Assembly: GCF_014679505.1 (NCBI RefSeq)
Contig: NZ_CP061474.1
Span: 62,001 to 126,000, forward strand
DNA: 64,000 bases
Reading direction: 5' to 3'
Source: Geobacillus sp. 46C-IIa
Lineage (GTDB): Bacteria > Bacillota > Bacilli > Bacillales > Anoxybacillaceae
Shown here: piece by piece, positions 36,014 through 43,421 of the stretch
Layout: every line of letters starts with the position of its first letter
How positions within the stretch are numbered: position 1 is the first letter of the stretch
Translations under genes and position numbers: made by a program
The notes under the pieces: model-generated
Database searches by the model: none
The model's input: only the letters and a program-made list of their open reading frames with translations
What the model was told of the DNA's origin: nothing

Positions 36014-37072
36014 ATGCACCTTTACCGCTATGAAGAAAACCCCCTCATTACGCCGAATGATGTGCCGCCGTATCATGACGGATTTGAAGTGATCGGGGCG
36101 TTTAACGCCGGGGTGGCGAGGTTTCAAGGGGAGGTGTTGCTGCTGCTTCGGGTGGCGGAGCGGCCCGTGTCAGATGACTTGAACGTCGTGAAGGCGCCAG
36201 TGTGGAATCCGCGGACGGGGAAGGTCGATGTTTACGAGTTTCGCAAGGACGACCCGCGCTATGACTTTTCCGACCCGAGAGTTATTAAAGAGGTAGGGAC
36301 GGAGCGGTTTTTGTATTTGACGTCGCTTTCCTATTTGCGTCTTGCCCGCAGTCAAGACGGGCGGCGGTTTACGATTGACGAGCGGCCGTTTATTTATCCT
36401 TCGAATGAATTGGAGACATTTGGGGTGGAAGACCCGCGTATTACGTACATTGACGGCACGTACTACATTTATTTCAGCGCTGTGTCGCCCAAAGGGGTCG
36501 GCGAGGCGATGGTGTCGACGACCGATTTTCGGACGGTTAAGCATCATGGGATGATTTTCGCGCCGGAAAACAAAGATGTGCTTATTTTTCCGGAGAAGAT
36601 TAACGGCAAGTATTACGCCCTCCATCGCCCGGTGCCAAGAAGCAACGGCCGCCCCGAGGTATGGATCGCGGAGTCGGACAATTTGCGCTACTGGGGAAAC
36701 CACCGCTTTTTGTTCGGTTTGCGGGAAGGAAAATGGGACAGCGCCCGCATCGGCGGCGGGGCGGTGCCGATCAAGACGGAGCACGGCTGGCTTGAGTTGT
36801 ACCACGGCGCGTCCGATGACCATCGCTACTGCATGGGGGCGGTGTTGTTGGATTTGGATGACCCATCGAAAGTCATCGCCCGCTCGGCGCGGCCGCTTGT
36901 CGAGCCGGAGGCGGATTATGAGGTGAACGGCTTTTTCGGGCGCGTCGTGTTCTCGTGCGGAGCGCTCGTTGACGGCGATGTCGTGAAAATGTATTACGGT
37001 GCCGCCGATACGTCGATGGCGTGTGTCGAACTGCGGCTTAGCGACATTTTTGCTTCGCTCGGCAAGGGATGA
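36014..37072 (+). CDS. GH130 beta-mannoside phosphorylase
   Basis: ATG 36014 follows GGAAGGG at 6 bases; an ATG two codons earlier overlaps the previous stop. The 352-residue five-bladed propeller shows the GH130 marks: NPLITPND, FNAGVARF, GVEDPRITYIDGTYYIYFSA with the catalytic Asp, and GGGAVPIKTEHGWLELYHGA. GH130 enzymes phosphorolyse beta-1,4- or beta-1,2-linked mannosides to mannose 1-phosphate. The linkage cannot be decided here; the lack of an N-terminal helical extension may help a comparison with beta-1,2-mannobiose phosphorylases. It is the last gene of the operon, before the terminator at 37106. Confidence 0.88.
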   Translation: MHLYRYEENPLITPNDVPPYHDGFEVIGAFNAGVARFQGEVLLLLRVAERPVSDDLNVVKAPVWNPRTGKVDVYEFRKDDPRYDFSDPRVIKEVGTERFLYLTSLSYLRLARSQDGRRFTIDERPFIYPSNELETFGVEDPRITYIDGTYYIYFSAVSPKGVGEAMVSTTDFRTVKHHGMIFAPENKDVLIFPEKINGKYYALHRPVPRSNGRPEVWIAESDNLRYWGNHRFLFGLREGKWDSARIGGGAVPIKTEHGWLELYHGASDDHRYCMGAVLLDLDDPSKVIARSARPLVEPEADYEVNGFFGRVVFSCGALVDGDVVKMYYGAADTSMACVELRLSDIFASLGKG

Positions 37073-37105
37073 AAAAGAACGTCCATGCGTTGGGGCATGG
37101 ATAGA

Positions 37106-37136
37106 AACGCCTGCACCGATCAGGCGTTTTTTTTTT
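37106..37136 (+). terminator. Terminator of the mannoside operon
   Basis: AACGCCTG and CAGGCGTT arms with a 7-base loop are followed by ten T residues, an ideal intrinsic terminator 34 bases after the GH130 stop. Confidence 0.95.
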
Positions 37137-37332
37137 GGCTTATCGCTACAATATGGCTTGTTGAACGCTTTTTCTGTTCACAAGGATCGAGACAAATTTC
37201 TTCTTAGCTAAGAAGATTTGATATAATGGAAAACAACGTCGATGTATCGTACGTATCCATATTGATGCAGGCTTGGCGTGCGGAAGCCGCCCGCGCGCCG
37301 GTCGAGGTGATGGTGGTGATGGCGGCGTGGCA

Positions 37333-38679
37333 ATGAAACGTTCATTATGGTTGAAACTGTCGACGATTCAGTTGATCATTCTGTTTTATTTGGTGGCGGT
37401 CGCGGTGTCAACGGTGCTGTTATGGCTGCCGATTGTGCATCGGCCAGGGGTGGAGCTTCACTGGATTGACGCGCTGTTTACGGCGGCAAGCGCCATTAGT
37501 GTGACCGGGTTGACGGTTGTGTCGATTCCGGAGACGTTTAATACGCTCGGTATTGTCGTTTTGATTGTGATGATGCAAGTGGGCGGCGTAGGGTTAATGA
37601 TGCTTAGCACGTTCATTTGGCTGTTGCTTGGCAAAAAAATCGGATTTCGTGAGCGGCAGCTGATCATGACGGATCAAAACCGTCTTGCGCTCTCAGGGCT
37701 CGTGAAGCTCACGCGGGACATCTTTTTCTTGATTCTCGCCATTGAAGCGGTCGGGGCGCTTGTTTTGGGCGTGTATTTTTTGCGTTATTTTCCGACGTGG
37801 CCGGAGGCGTTTTTGCAGGCGATATTTGCGTCGGTGAGCGCGACGACGAACGCCGGGTTTGATATTACCGGAAAGTCGCTCATTCCGTTTGCTGGGGATT
37901 ACTTCGTGCAAACGGTCCATATCATCCTCATCATTCTAGGAGCGATTGGCTTTCCCGTGCTCATTGAGGTGACGGAGTTTTTGGTTGCGCGCGACCGAAG
38001 GCGCTACCGGTTTTCGCTGTTTACGAAATTGACGACGGTGACGTTTTTTGCCCTTGTCATTTTTGGCACGGTGGCGATTTATGCGTTGGAATGGGATCAT
38101 TTTTTGGATGGAAAGCCGTGGCACCGATCGCTCTTTTATGCGCTGTTTCAGTCGGTGTCATCGCGCAGCGGCGGGTTGGCGACGATGGATATGAACGAGT
38201 TCTCTGACCCGACGTTATTGCTTTTGAGCGCGATGATGTTTATTGGCGCTTCCCCGAGCAGCGTCGGCGGCGGCATTCGAACGACGACGTTGGCAGTCAT
38301 CTTGTTAACGGTGTGGCATTATGCGAAAGGGCGCTCAGCGGTCAAAGTGTTCGGGCGTGAAATTCATGAGGAAGATATTTTAAAATCGTTTGTCGTCTTT
38401 ATCGGCGCGCTGTTCCTTTGTTTTGCGGCGGTTCTTGCGCTTTCCGTCTCGGAGTCGTCCCTTCCTGTCGTCATGCTTTTGTTTGAAGTATGTTCAGCGT
38501 TTGGGACGACTGGGCTGTCGCTCGGCATTACCTCTGAGCTCAGCCCGTTTGGCAAGCTGGTGTTGGTGGTCGTCATGTTCATCGGCCGGGTCGGCATCAT
38601 TTCGTTTTTATGGCTCGTCCGCGGCCGGGCGGTGAAAGATAGCTACCATTACCCGAAAGAACGGGTCATTATCGGCTAG
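37333..38679 (+). CDS. ktrB: TrkH/KtrB-family potassium transport channel
   Basis: ATG 37333 begins [20 protein letters not shown]; 448 residues, as usual for KtrB. It has four membrane-pore-membrane repeats; the first filter is seen in [11 protein letters not shown], the third in [11 protein letters not shown] and the fourth in [12 protein letters not shown], each with the filter Gly. It conducts K+ (with Na+ coupling) into the cell. The partner KtrA gating ring is not encoded next to it, as for KtrD/KtrB orphans of Bacillus, which use a distant KtrC. A TATAAT is at 37222-37227. No c-di-AMP riboswitch was recognised upstream. Confidence 0.9.
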   Translation: MKRSLWLKLSTIQLIILFYLVAVAVSTVLLWLPIVHRPGVELHWIDALFTAASAISVTGLTVVSIPETFNTLGIVVLIVMMQVGGVGLMMLSTFIWLLLGKKIGFRERQLIMTDQNRLALSGLVKLTRDIFFLILAIEAVGALVLGVYFLRYFPTWPEAFLQAIFASVSATTNAGFDITGKSLIPFAGDYFVQTVHIILIILGAIGFPVLIEVTEFLVARDRRRYRFSLFTKLTTVTFFALVIFGTVAIYALEWDHFLDGKPWHRSLFYALFQSVSSRSGGLATMDMNEFSDPTLLLLSAMMFIGASPSSVGGGIRTTTLAVILLTVWHYAKGRSAVKVFGREIHEEDILKSFVVFIGALFLCFAAVLALSVSESSLPVVMLLFEVCSAFGTTGLSLGITSELSPFGKLVLVVVMFIGRVGIISFLWLVRGRAVKDSYHYPKERVIIG

Positions 38680-38696
38680 AAGAGGAGGACGAGATC

Positions 38697-39581
38697 ATGA
38701 AAAAAGTGCGCAAAGCGATCATTCCCGCGGCCGGGCTCGGGACGCGGTTTTTGCCGGCGACAAAGGCGATGCCAAAGGAGATGCTTCCGATTGTCGATAA
38801 GCCGACGATTCAATATATTGTGGAAGAGGCGATGGCATCAGGCATTGAGGACATTATCATCGTCACCGGGAAAGGGAAGCGGGCGATTGAAGATCATTTT
38901 GACTATGCGTTTGAGCTTGAGCAATTGTTGAAGCAAAAAGGAAAATTGGACTTGCTTGAGAAAGTAAAAGAGCCGTCAAAAGTGGACATCCACTACATTC
39001 GCCAAAAAGAGCCGAAAGGGTTAGGGCATGCGGTCTGGTGCGCGCGCAGTTTCATCGGGGATGAGCCGTTTGCGGTGCTGTTGGGTGATGACATCGTTCA
39101 AGCGGAAACGCCGTGCTTGAAGCAGCTCATTGAGCAATACGAGCAAACATTCAGCTCGGTGATCGGCGTCAAGCGCGTGCCGGAGGAAGAGACGCACCGC
39201 TACGGGATCATCGATCCGCTCGAGCAGCGCGGCCGCCGCTATCAAGTGCGCCGTTTTGTCGAAAAACCGGCTCCAGGCACGGCGCCGTCCAATTTGGCGA
39301 TCGTCGGCCGCTATGTGTTGACGCCGGAGATTTTCTTGTTTTTAGAGAAGCAGGAAGTCGGCGCGGGCGGGGAGATTCAGCTGACCGATGCGATCGGGCG
39401 GCTCAATGAAATTCAGCGCGTCTTCGCCTACGAGTTTGAAGGGAAACGGTACGATGTCGGGGAGAAGCTCGGCTTTATCGAAACGACGATCGAATTTGCC
39501 TTGCAAAACGAGGAGTTGCGTGATGACTTGCTTTCGTTTTTAGAGCGGATGGTCACTGAGGCAAAAGGACAGGCCGAATGA
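38697..39581 (+). CDS. galU: UTP-glucose-1-phosphate uridylyltransferase
   Basis: The 294-residue protein makes UDP-glucose from UTP and glucose 1-phosphate. It shows the nucleotide-binding loop [28 protein letters not shown], the VLLGDDIV metal site and RRFVEKP. GGAGGACGAGATC precedes ATG, 17 bases after ktrB, so a joint transcript is possible. UDP-glucose serves polysaccharide and glycolipid synthesis; a UDP-glucose dehydrogenase lies at 55789 in the same window but not in the same operon. Confidence 0.95.
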   Translation: MKKVRKAIIPAAGLGTRFLPATKAMPKEMLPIVDKPTIQYIVEEAMASGIEDIIIVTGKGKRAIEDHFDYAFELEQLLKQKGKLDLLEKVKEPSKVDIHYIRQKEPKGLGHAVWCARSFIGDEPFAVLLGDDIVQAETPCLKQLIEQYEQTFSSVIGVKRVPEEETHRYGIIDPLEQRGRRYQVRRFVEKPAPGTAPSNLAIVGRYVLTPEIFLFLEKQEVGAGGEIQLTDAIGRLNEIQRVFAYEFEGKRYDVGEKLGFIETTIEFALQNEELRDDLLSFLERMVTEAKGQAE

Positions 39582-39874
39582 ACGATGGGCCGCGCGGCTT
39601 TATTCACGAACGCAAGAATTGTGCGGTGAGACGGAGTTTCCCATCGCGAAATCCCTTTGGCTTGAGCTGGATCATCCCGATCCGTCAGCATGCGTGCAGG
39701 TGTTGGCGTTCAACATCGGCGGTTCAGAAGCGGGATGGGGCAATCAAATCTAACCGATACATCTTGCTGTTTCGAGTTTTCCCAAATCATCGACATGAAG
39801 AGACAGCGATTTTCAGCAGTGGTTTCGGATCCGACGGGCGACAAAAGGAGCGCATGTGACACAGCGGGGGGCGG

Positions 39875-40291
39875 ATGAACATGGCGAAAGAGTCCAATCA
39901 GAGTGGCCGTTTCCAAGTAAAAAGAATTTATGAACGATACGACGCTTCCGATGGCACCCGCATTCTCGTTGACCGCTTATGGCCGCGCGGGGTGTCATAG
40001 GCTGAGGCGCATATCGACCGTTGGATGAAAGAGATCGCCCCGAGTCCTGAGCTGCGGCAATGGTTCGGCCATCGGCGGGAGCGGTTTGCGGAGTTTGCGA
40101 GAAAGTACGAATGGGAATTGGCCGCCGACGAAACGAAGCGGGCGCTTGTCGGCGAGCTGCGTTCGCTTTCCGGGACGGTGACGTTGCTTTACGCCGCCAA
40201 CGATGAGCGGCATAACCACGCCGTTGTCCTTTGCGAGTTTTTGAGCCGAATGGGCGTAGAGCGAACAAATAACGAGGAGGGAAAGCGATGA
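39875..40291 (+). pseudogene. DUF488 protein gene with in-frame TAG
   Basis: The frame from ATG 39875 reads [20 protein letters not shown] and DRLWPRGVS, the conserved DUF488 start, then TAG (39998-40000) replaces the expected Lys codon before AEAHIDRWMKEIAPS. It then continues unbroken to 40291 with DDERHNHAVVL-type sequence (YAANDERHNHAVVLCEFL). A single A-to-T change explains the stop. Without readthrough only 41 residues are made; a restart at ATG 40025 would lack the core. DUF488 function is unknown. The end overlaps the macro-domain gene by four bases. The preceding 39582-39874 stretch has no convincing gene. Confidence 0.85.
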
Positions 40292-40770
40292 TTCGCGCGC
40301 TGGTCGGTGATTTGACGAAGGTGGAAGGGGTCGAATACATTTGCAATGCCGCGAATGGCATCGGACCGATGGGCGGCGGGGTGGCGGCGGCGATCCGCCG
40401 GGCGGGCGGCCGCGCCATTGAAGAGGAAGCAGTCCGCGTCTGCCAGGCGCAAAATCCGCAGCCAGGCGAGTTGTATGTGACCGGAGCGGGGGCGCTGCCG
40501 TTTCGCGGTGTGATCCATCTCGTGACGATGAAGCAGCCGGCAGAGCAGACATCGTATGCGATCGTTCGCCAATGCCTGAAGCGGCTAGTTGCATACTGCC
40601 GGGAGCACGGGGTGACGAACGTGGCGCTTCCGGCTTTAGGGACGGGAGTCGGTGGGCTGGATAAAGGAAAAGTGGCGCAGCTGTTTTGCGACGTGCTCGG
40701 GCCGGTGGCGGACATCGAGTTTGTCGTTGTCGATATTGATGCGGAATTCATCCGTTCCATCCATTCATAA
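40288..40770 (+). CDS. Macro-domain protein (ADP-ribose binding)
   Basis: The 160-residue protein is a single macro domain: ALVGDLTKVEGVEYICNAAN, the glycine-rich ribose loop GPMGGGVAAAIRRAGG, and the second phosphate loop ALPALGTGVGGLDK. Such domains bind or hydrolyse ADP-ribose and its protein adducts. AACGAGGAGGGAAAGCG precedes the ATG. It was evidently translated together with the DUF488 gene, which is now broken. The substrate is not known; a possible link with the ADP-ribosylglycohydrolase at 16282 is only functional. Confidence 0.9.
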   Translation: MIRALVGDLTKVEGVEYICNAANGIGPMGGGVAAAIRRAGGRAIEEEAVRVCQAQNPQPGELYVTGAGALPFRGVIHLVTMKQPAEQTSYAIVRQCLKRLVAYCREHGVTNVALPALGTGVGGLDKGKVAQLFCDVLGPVADIEFVVVDIDAEFIRSIHS

Positions 40771-40785
40771 AATAATAGCAAAAAA

Positions 40786-40818
40786 TGGGCCTTGACATCG
40801 CTTGGCCCTTCTTTTTTT
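40786..40818 (+). terminator. Terminator of the macro-domain gene
   Basis: GGGCC...GGCCC followed by TTCTTTTTTT, 17 bases after the stop. The stretch from here to 41048 holds no gene. Confidence 0.8.
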
Positions 40819-41048
40819 GGCAATGAATAACGTGTTTCGTGATTCTCCATATCATATTATAATATAAAACACAAAAACGTTTCCTTGACTTCCTAATCCG
40901 GCTAGCGGGAGGTGGCATCGTCGCTGGTGTCCGAGTGATGAAGCCGGCATGAAAAGGAAGTTTGGCGTTTCCTGTTCGAATCGCGACCAGGAAAAACGGC
41001 CGAAAATGCCGTCTTTGGCGTTTTTGGCACCGTCCGGAGGGATGAATC

Positions 41049-42020
41049 ATGTTATTCCAATTGCCAACTTTAAAGACATGTGAAGTGCTAGTTAACGAGT
41101 TTCGCCTGGCCCCACAGCCGTTTGAGCCGGAAAAATTGCGTTTTGCGGGTGTTGGGGATCGGGACGTTTATAATATTTCCGCGCCGTTTGAAGATGACGG
41201 CGAGTTGGTCATCGCTGGTCGCGTTGAGTCGCGCGACAGCGAGCAGTCGGAAGTGTACTTTTTCGTTGAGCGCGATGGCGTCTGGGTTCCGCGCGAAGGG
41301 GCGCCGGTGTTTGCCTTGCAAGATCCGTTTGTGGCGCGCATTCACGGCCAGCTTGTGTTCGGTGGGGTGGAAACGTTTCCGCATCCGGTGTTCGACGGCG
41401 AGCTGAGCTGGCGGACCGTCTTTTACCGCGGCCCGAACACCCGTGGGTTGAAACAATTCGCGGAAGGGCCGGACGGGATGAAAGACATCCGTCTCGTCGA
41501 GCTGAAAGACGGTTCGATCGGCGTCTTTACCCGCCCGCAAGGAGAAAAGGGCGGACGCGGAAAAATCGGCTTTACCCGCATTTTTTCGCTCGATGACTTG
41601 ACGCCGGACGTGATTGAAGCAGCCCCTCTTCTTGACGCCCAATTCACCGATGAGGAATGGGGCGGCGTCAATGAGGCGCATTTGCTTGCAAACGGGCTTG
41701 TCGGTGCGCTCGGCCATATCGCCTGCTTTGACGAGCAGGGGAACCGCCATTACTACCCGATGGTGTTCGTCTTAGATCCAGAGACGATGGAGCGCTCCGA
41801 GCTGGAATTGCTTGCGCTTCGCTCCCACTTTTTAGACGGACCGGCGAAACGGCCGGATTTGACGAACGTCGTCTTCAGCGGCGGACTCGTCCGCAAAGGC
41901 GACGGCACCGCCGAGCTGTACGCTGGCGTCGGCGATGCCGAGGCGCAAAAAATTTCCCTGATCGACCCGTTTGTCAAGTACGAGGCTCAAGAGCTTGATC
42001 GGATGTATGCTTCCGTTTAA
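41049..42020 (+). CDS. DUF1861 (MTP-1 family) beta-propeller protein, copy 2
   Basis: The 323-residue protein is closely similar along its whole length to the product at 35064 (for example SAPFEDDGELVIAGRVE, EWGGVNEAHLLANGLVG and LDGPAKRPDL are almost the same), differing mainly at the termini and in the middle (NTRGLKQFAEGPDG). GGAGGGATGAATC precedes ATG. Unlike copy 1 it is monocistronic, with a terminator on each side. It is GC-richer than copy 1. It may serve a different substrate or a different condition; no activity can be named. Confidence 0.78.
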   Translation: MLFQLPTLKTCEVLVNEFRLAPQPFEPEKLRFAGVGDRDVYNISAPFEDDGELVIAGRVESRDSEQSEVYFFVERDGVWVPREGAPVFALQDPFVARIHGQLVFGGVETFPHPVFDGELSWRTVFYRGPNTRGLKQFAEGPDGMKDIRLVELKDGSIGVFTRPQGEKGGRGKIGFTRIFSLDDLTPDVIEAAPLLDAQFTDEEWGGVNEAHLLANGLVGALGHIACFDEQGNRHYYPMVFVLDPETMERSELELLALRSHFLDGPAKRPDLTNVVFSGGLVRKGDGTAELYAGVGDAEAQKISLIDPFVKYEAQELDRMYASV

Positions 42021-42022
42021 CG

Positions 42023-42083
42023 AAAAGGATCGTGCGACAGACCTTCTCTTGATGAGGAAGGCTGGCGGCCGATCCTTTTTCCC
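42023..42083 (+). terminator. Terminator of DUF1861 copy 2
   Basis: AAAAGGATCG and CGATCCTTTT close a long hairpin with an inner stem (ACCTTCTC / GAGGAAGG), followed by TTTCCC, right after the stop codon. Confidence 0.8.
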
Positions 42084-42125
42084 ATTTGGCCGGCAATGTT
42101 TCTTGCTTTGTGGGAAGGACTTCGG

Positions 42126-42231
42126 TTTGACATGAACATGACCTGCTCACACGATAGGCCAACATGATTGGTTTCAGTTTCTGTTTGCCATGTTTGACAT
42201 GAACGTGACTTGTTCGTAGGATAGACAACCA
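42126..42231. repeat. Pair of imperfect 38-bp direct repeats
   Basis: GTTTGACATGAACATGACCT (start 42126) and GTTTGACATGAACGTGACTT (start 42193) begin two copies that continue similarly through ACGATAG/AGGATAG and CAAC. The copies start 67 bases apart. No gene lies here. Confidence 0.6.
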
Positions 42232-42263
42232 TAGCCGGCGGTAATTGGAGTCACGTTGCTCTC

Positions 42264-42404
42264 CTAGGGGGCTGGTGAAAAACGACCGATTTCGTCGAAC
42301 CCGTTGCTTTCTGATGAAAGAGAAGCATTGATTTTACAAGACTTCTCAATTTGAGAAAGGAGTCCGTTTTCGGCGACTTTTTTACTAAATCACCGGCCTT
42401 CTAG
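42264..42404 (+). repeat. MITE-like element, copy c
   Basis: This 141-bp element from CTAGGGGGCTGGTGAAAAAC to ACTAAATCACCGGCCTTCTAG has the same ends as copies a and b and the central TTCTCAATTTGAGAA palindrome. The inside has diverged more. Same orientation as copy b. Confidence 0.7.
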
Positions 42405-42486
42405 GGAAGACCATTTTCCTCCCCCATTGCCCCTTCTGAAGCCATCCGGTATACTGAGAAAAAAGGGGAATGGGGAGGGCCCTTCG

Positions 42487-43050
42487 TTGTCTTTGCCGCT
42501 TGCTTCCGGTGTGTCGTATGAGCGGTATTGGGTCGTGCGTGAACAAAGCGATGATCGTTTAGAGTATATTGATAGGGCCGTGTCTATGACCCGGTCGCCA
42601 AGCGTTCGGCATCAGCTCATCTCGAGCCGCCTTCATTTTCCGTTCAGTTTGTTTTTTCGAGGAAAACCGTGCGATGTGTTGGCAGCGCCGCTTGATGTGG
42701 AGCTTGTCGATGAGCGAACAGGGGAACGAAATGTGGTCGTTCCCGACTTGACGGTCCTTTGCGGCGAAAAAGGGCTGGATGGAACGAAGTATATCGGGGT
42801 GCCGCCGCTGATCGTCGAGATTTTAAGTCCGTCGAACCAGGCGCATGATCTTGTCACAAAGTTCAATTTGTACATGGCGTGCGGTGTCCATGAATATTGG
42901 ATGGTCAATCCGATGAAGCAGGCTGTGACGGTGTATGTGCTCAATGAGGAACGGCTATATGGGCAGACGGATGTTCAAGTGAAAACAGGAACGGTTCGCT
43001 CTGTGTATTTTTCGGGGCTCGAAATCGACATGGCCGAGTTGTTTCATTGA
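42487..43050 (+). CDS. Uma2-family (DUF820) PD-(D/E)XK endonuclease-like protein
   Basis: TTG 42487 is taken as start because GGGGAGGG lies 7 bases before it, giving MSLPLASGVSYERYW and 187 residues. The nuclease-fold core is visible in VVVPDLTVL (Asp), PPLIVEILSPSNQAHDLVTK (Glu and Lys) and the YWMVNP strand. Uma2 proteins are widespread in cyanobacteria and some Firmicutes, often in many copies, and their role is not settled. A terminator follows at 43081. Confidence 0.82.
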   Translation: MSLPLASGVSYERYWVVREQSDDRLEYIDRAVSMTRSPSVRHQLISSRLHFPFSLFFRGKPCDVLAAPLDVELVDERTGERNVVVPDLTVLCGEKGLDGTKYIGVPPLIVEILSPSNQAHDLVTKFNLYMACGVHEYWMVNPMKQAVTVYVLNEERLYGQTDVQVKTGTVRSVYFSGLEIDMAELFH

Positions 43051-43080
43051 CAAGATGACGAGAGGATGGCTGGAAAGCGG

Positions 43081-43112
43081 ACAGCGTGGGATGGTTCCCA
43101 CGCTGTTTCTTT
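43081..43112 (+). terminator. Terminator of the Uma2 gene
   Basis: The perfect 11-bp arms ACAGCGTGGGA and TCCCACGCTGT with a 4-base loop are followed by TTCTTT, 30 bases after the stop. Confidence 0.9.
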
Positions 43113-43262
43113 GAAAATGCACGCACCTTGATCCGTCATTTTCATGCCTAAGGGCAAAAGATTGCCCATGGATTTTTTCCGTGAAAATCCCGCGCCGGCG
43201 AGTTGTGATGTTTATGCCTAGGTGGAGGGCAAAAGATTGCCCATGGGTCTTTTCTGTGTCCA
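43107..43262 (+). repeat. Tandem 75-bp repeat array, about two units
   Basis: Two consecutive units begin TTTCTTTGAAAATGC and TTTTCCGTGAAAATCCCGC and each contain GGGCAAAAGATTGCCCATGG. A third beginning (TCTTTTCTGTG) follows at 43248. The same unit forms the larger array at 51865-52315. Here the array starts in the T-tail of the Uma2 terminator. Confidence 0.75.
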
Positions 43263-43302
43263 GCGGGGTCGAGGCGGCGTTCATCGCTTGCGTGATGTCC
43301 CT

Positions 43303-43419
43303 TTACGGTTGCTTTTGCCGCTTTTCCCGCTCTTTCAACTTTTCTTCCATCCGCTTCAGCAACTTTTCCCACGGGTTTTCCGGCTTCTTTTTCTTCCGCT
43401 TCGGCTTTTCTTCCGTCAC
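43303..43419 (-). CDS. Small Lys/Glu-rich protein downstream of the SNF2 helicase
   Basis: GTG 43419 lies 9 bases after AAAGGAGG, an ideal ribosome site that overlaps the end of the helicase gene. It opens a 38-codon frame: VTEEKPKRKKKKPENPWEKL, then a single amphipathic helix of alternating Lys and Glu, ending KRQKQP. The quality of the start and the coupling to the helicase argue that it is real. It could bind nucleic acid or the helicase through its basic face, but nothing is known of it. It is easily missed because of its length. Confidence 0.65.
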   Translation of the reverse strand: MTEEKPKRKKKKPENPWEKLLKRMEEKLKEREKRQKQP

Positions 43420-43421
43420 GG

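Noticed and set aside
37140..37332. c-di-AMP (ydaO) riboswitch upstream of ktrB
   Set aside because: The leader is short and no conserved riboswitch core was recognised.
39578..39859. 93-codon frame overlapping the galU stop
   Set aside because: No motif, Arg/Cys-rich composition and no good ribosome site; more likely spurious.
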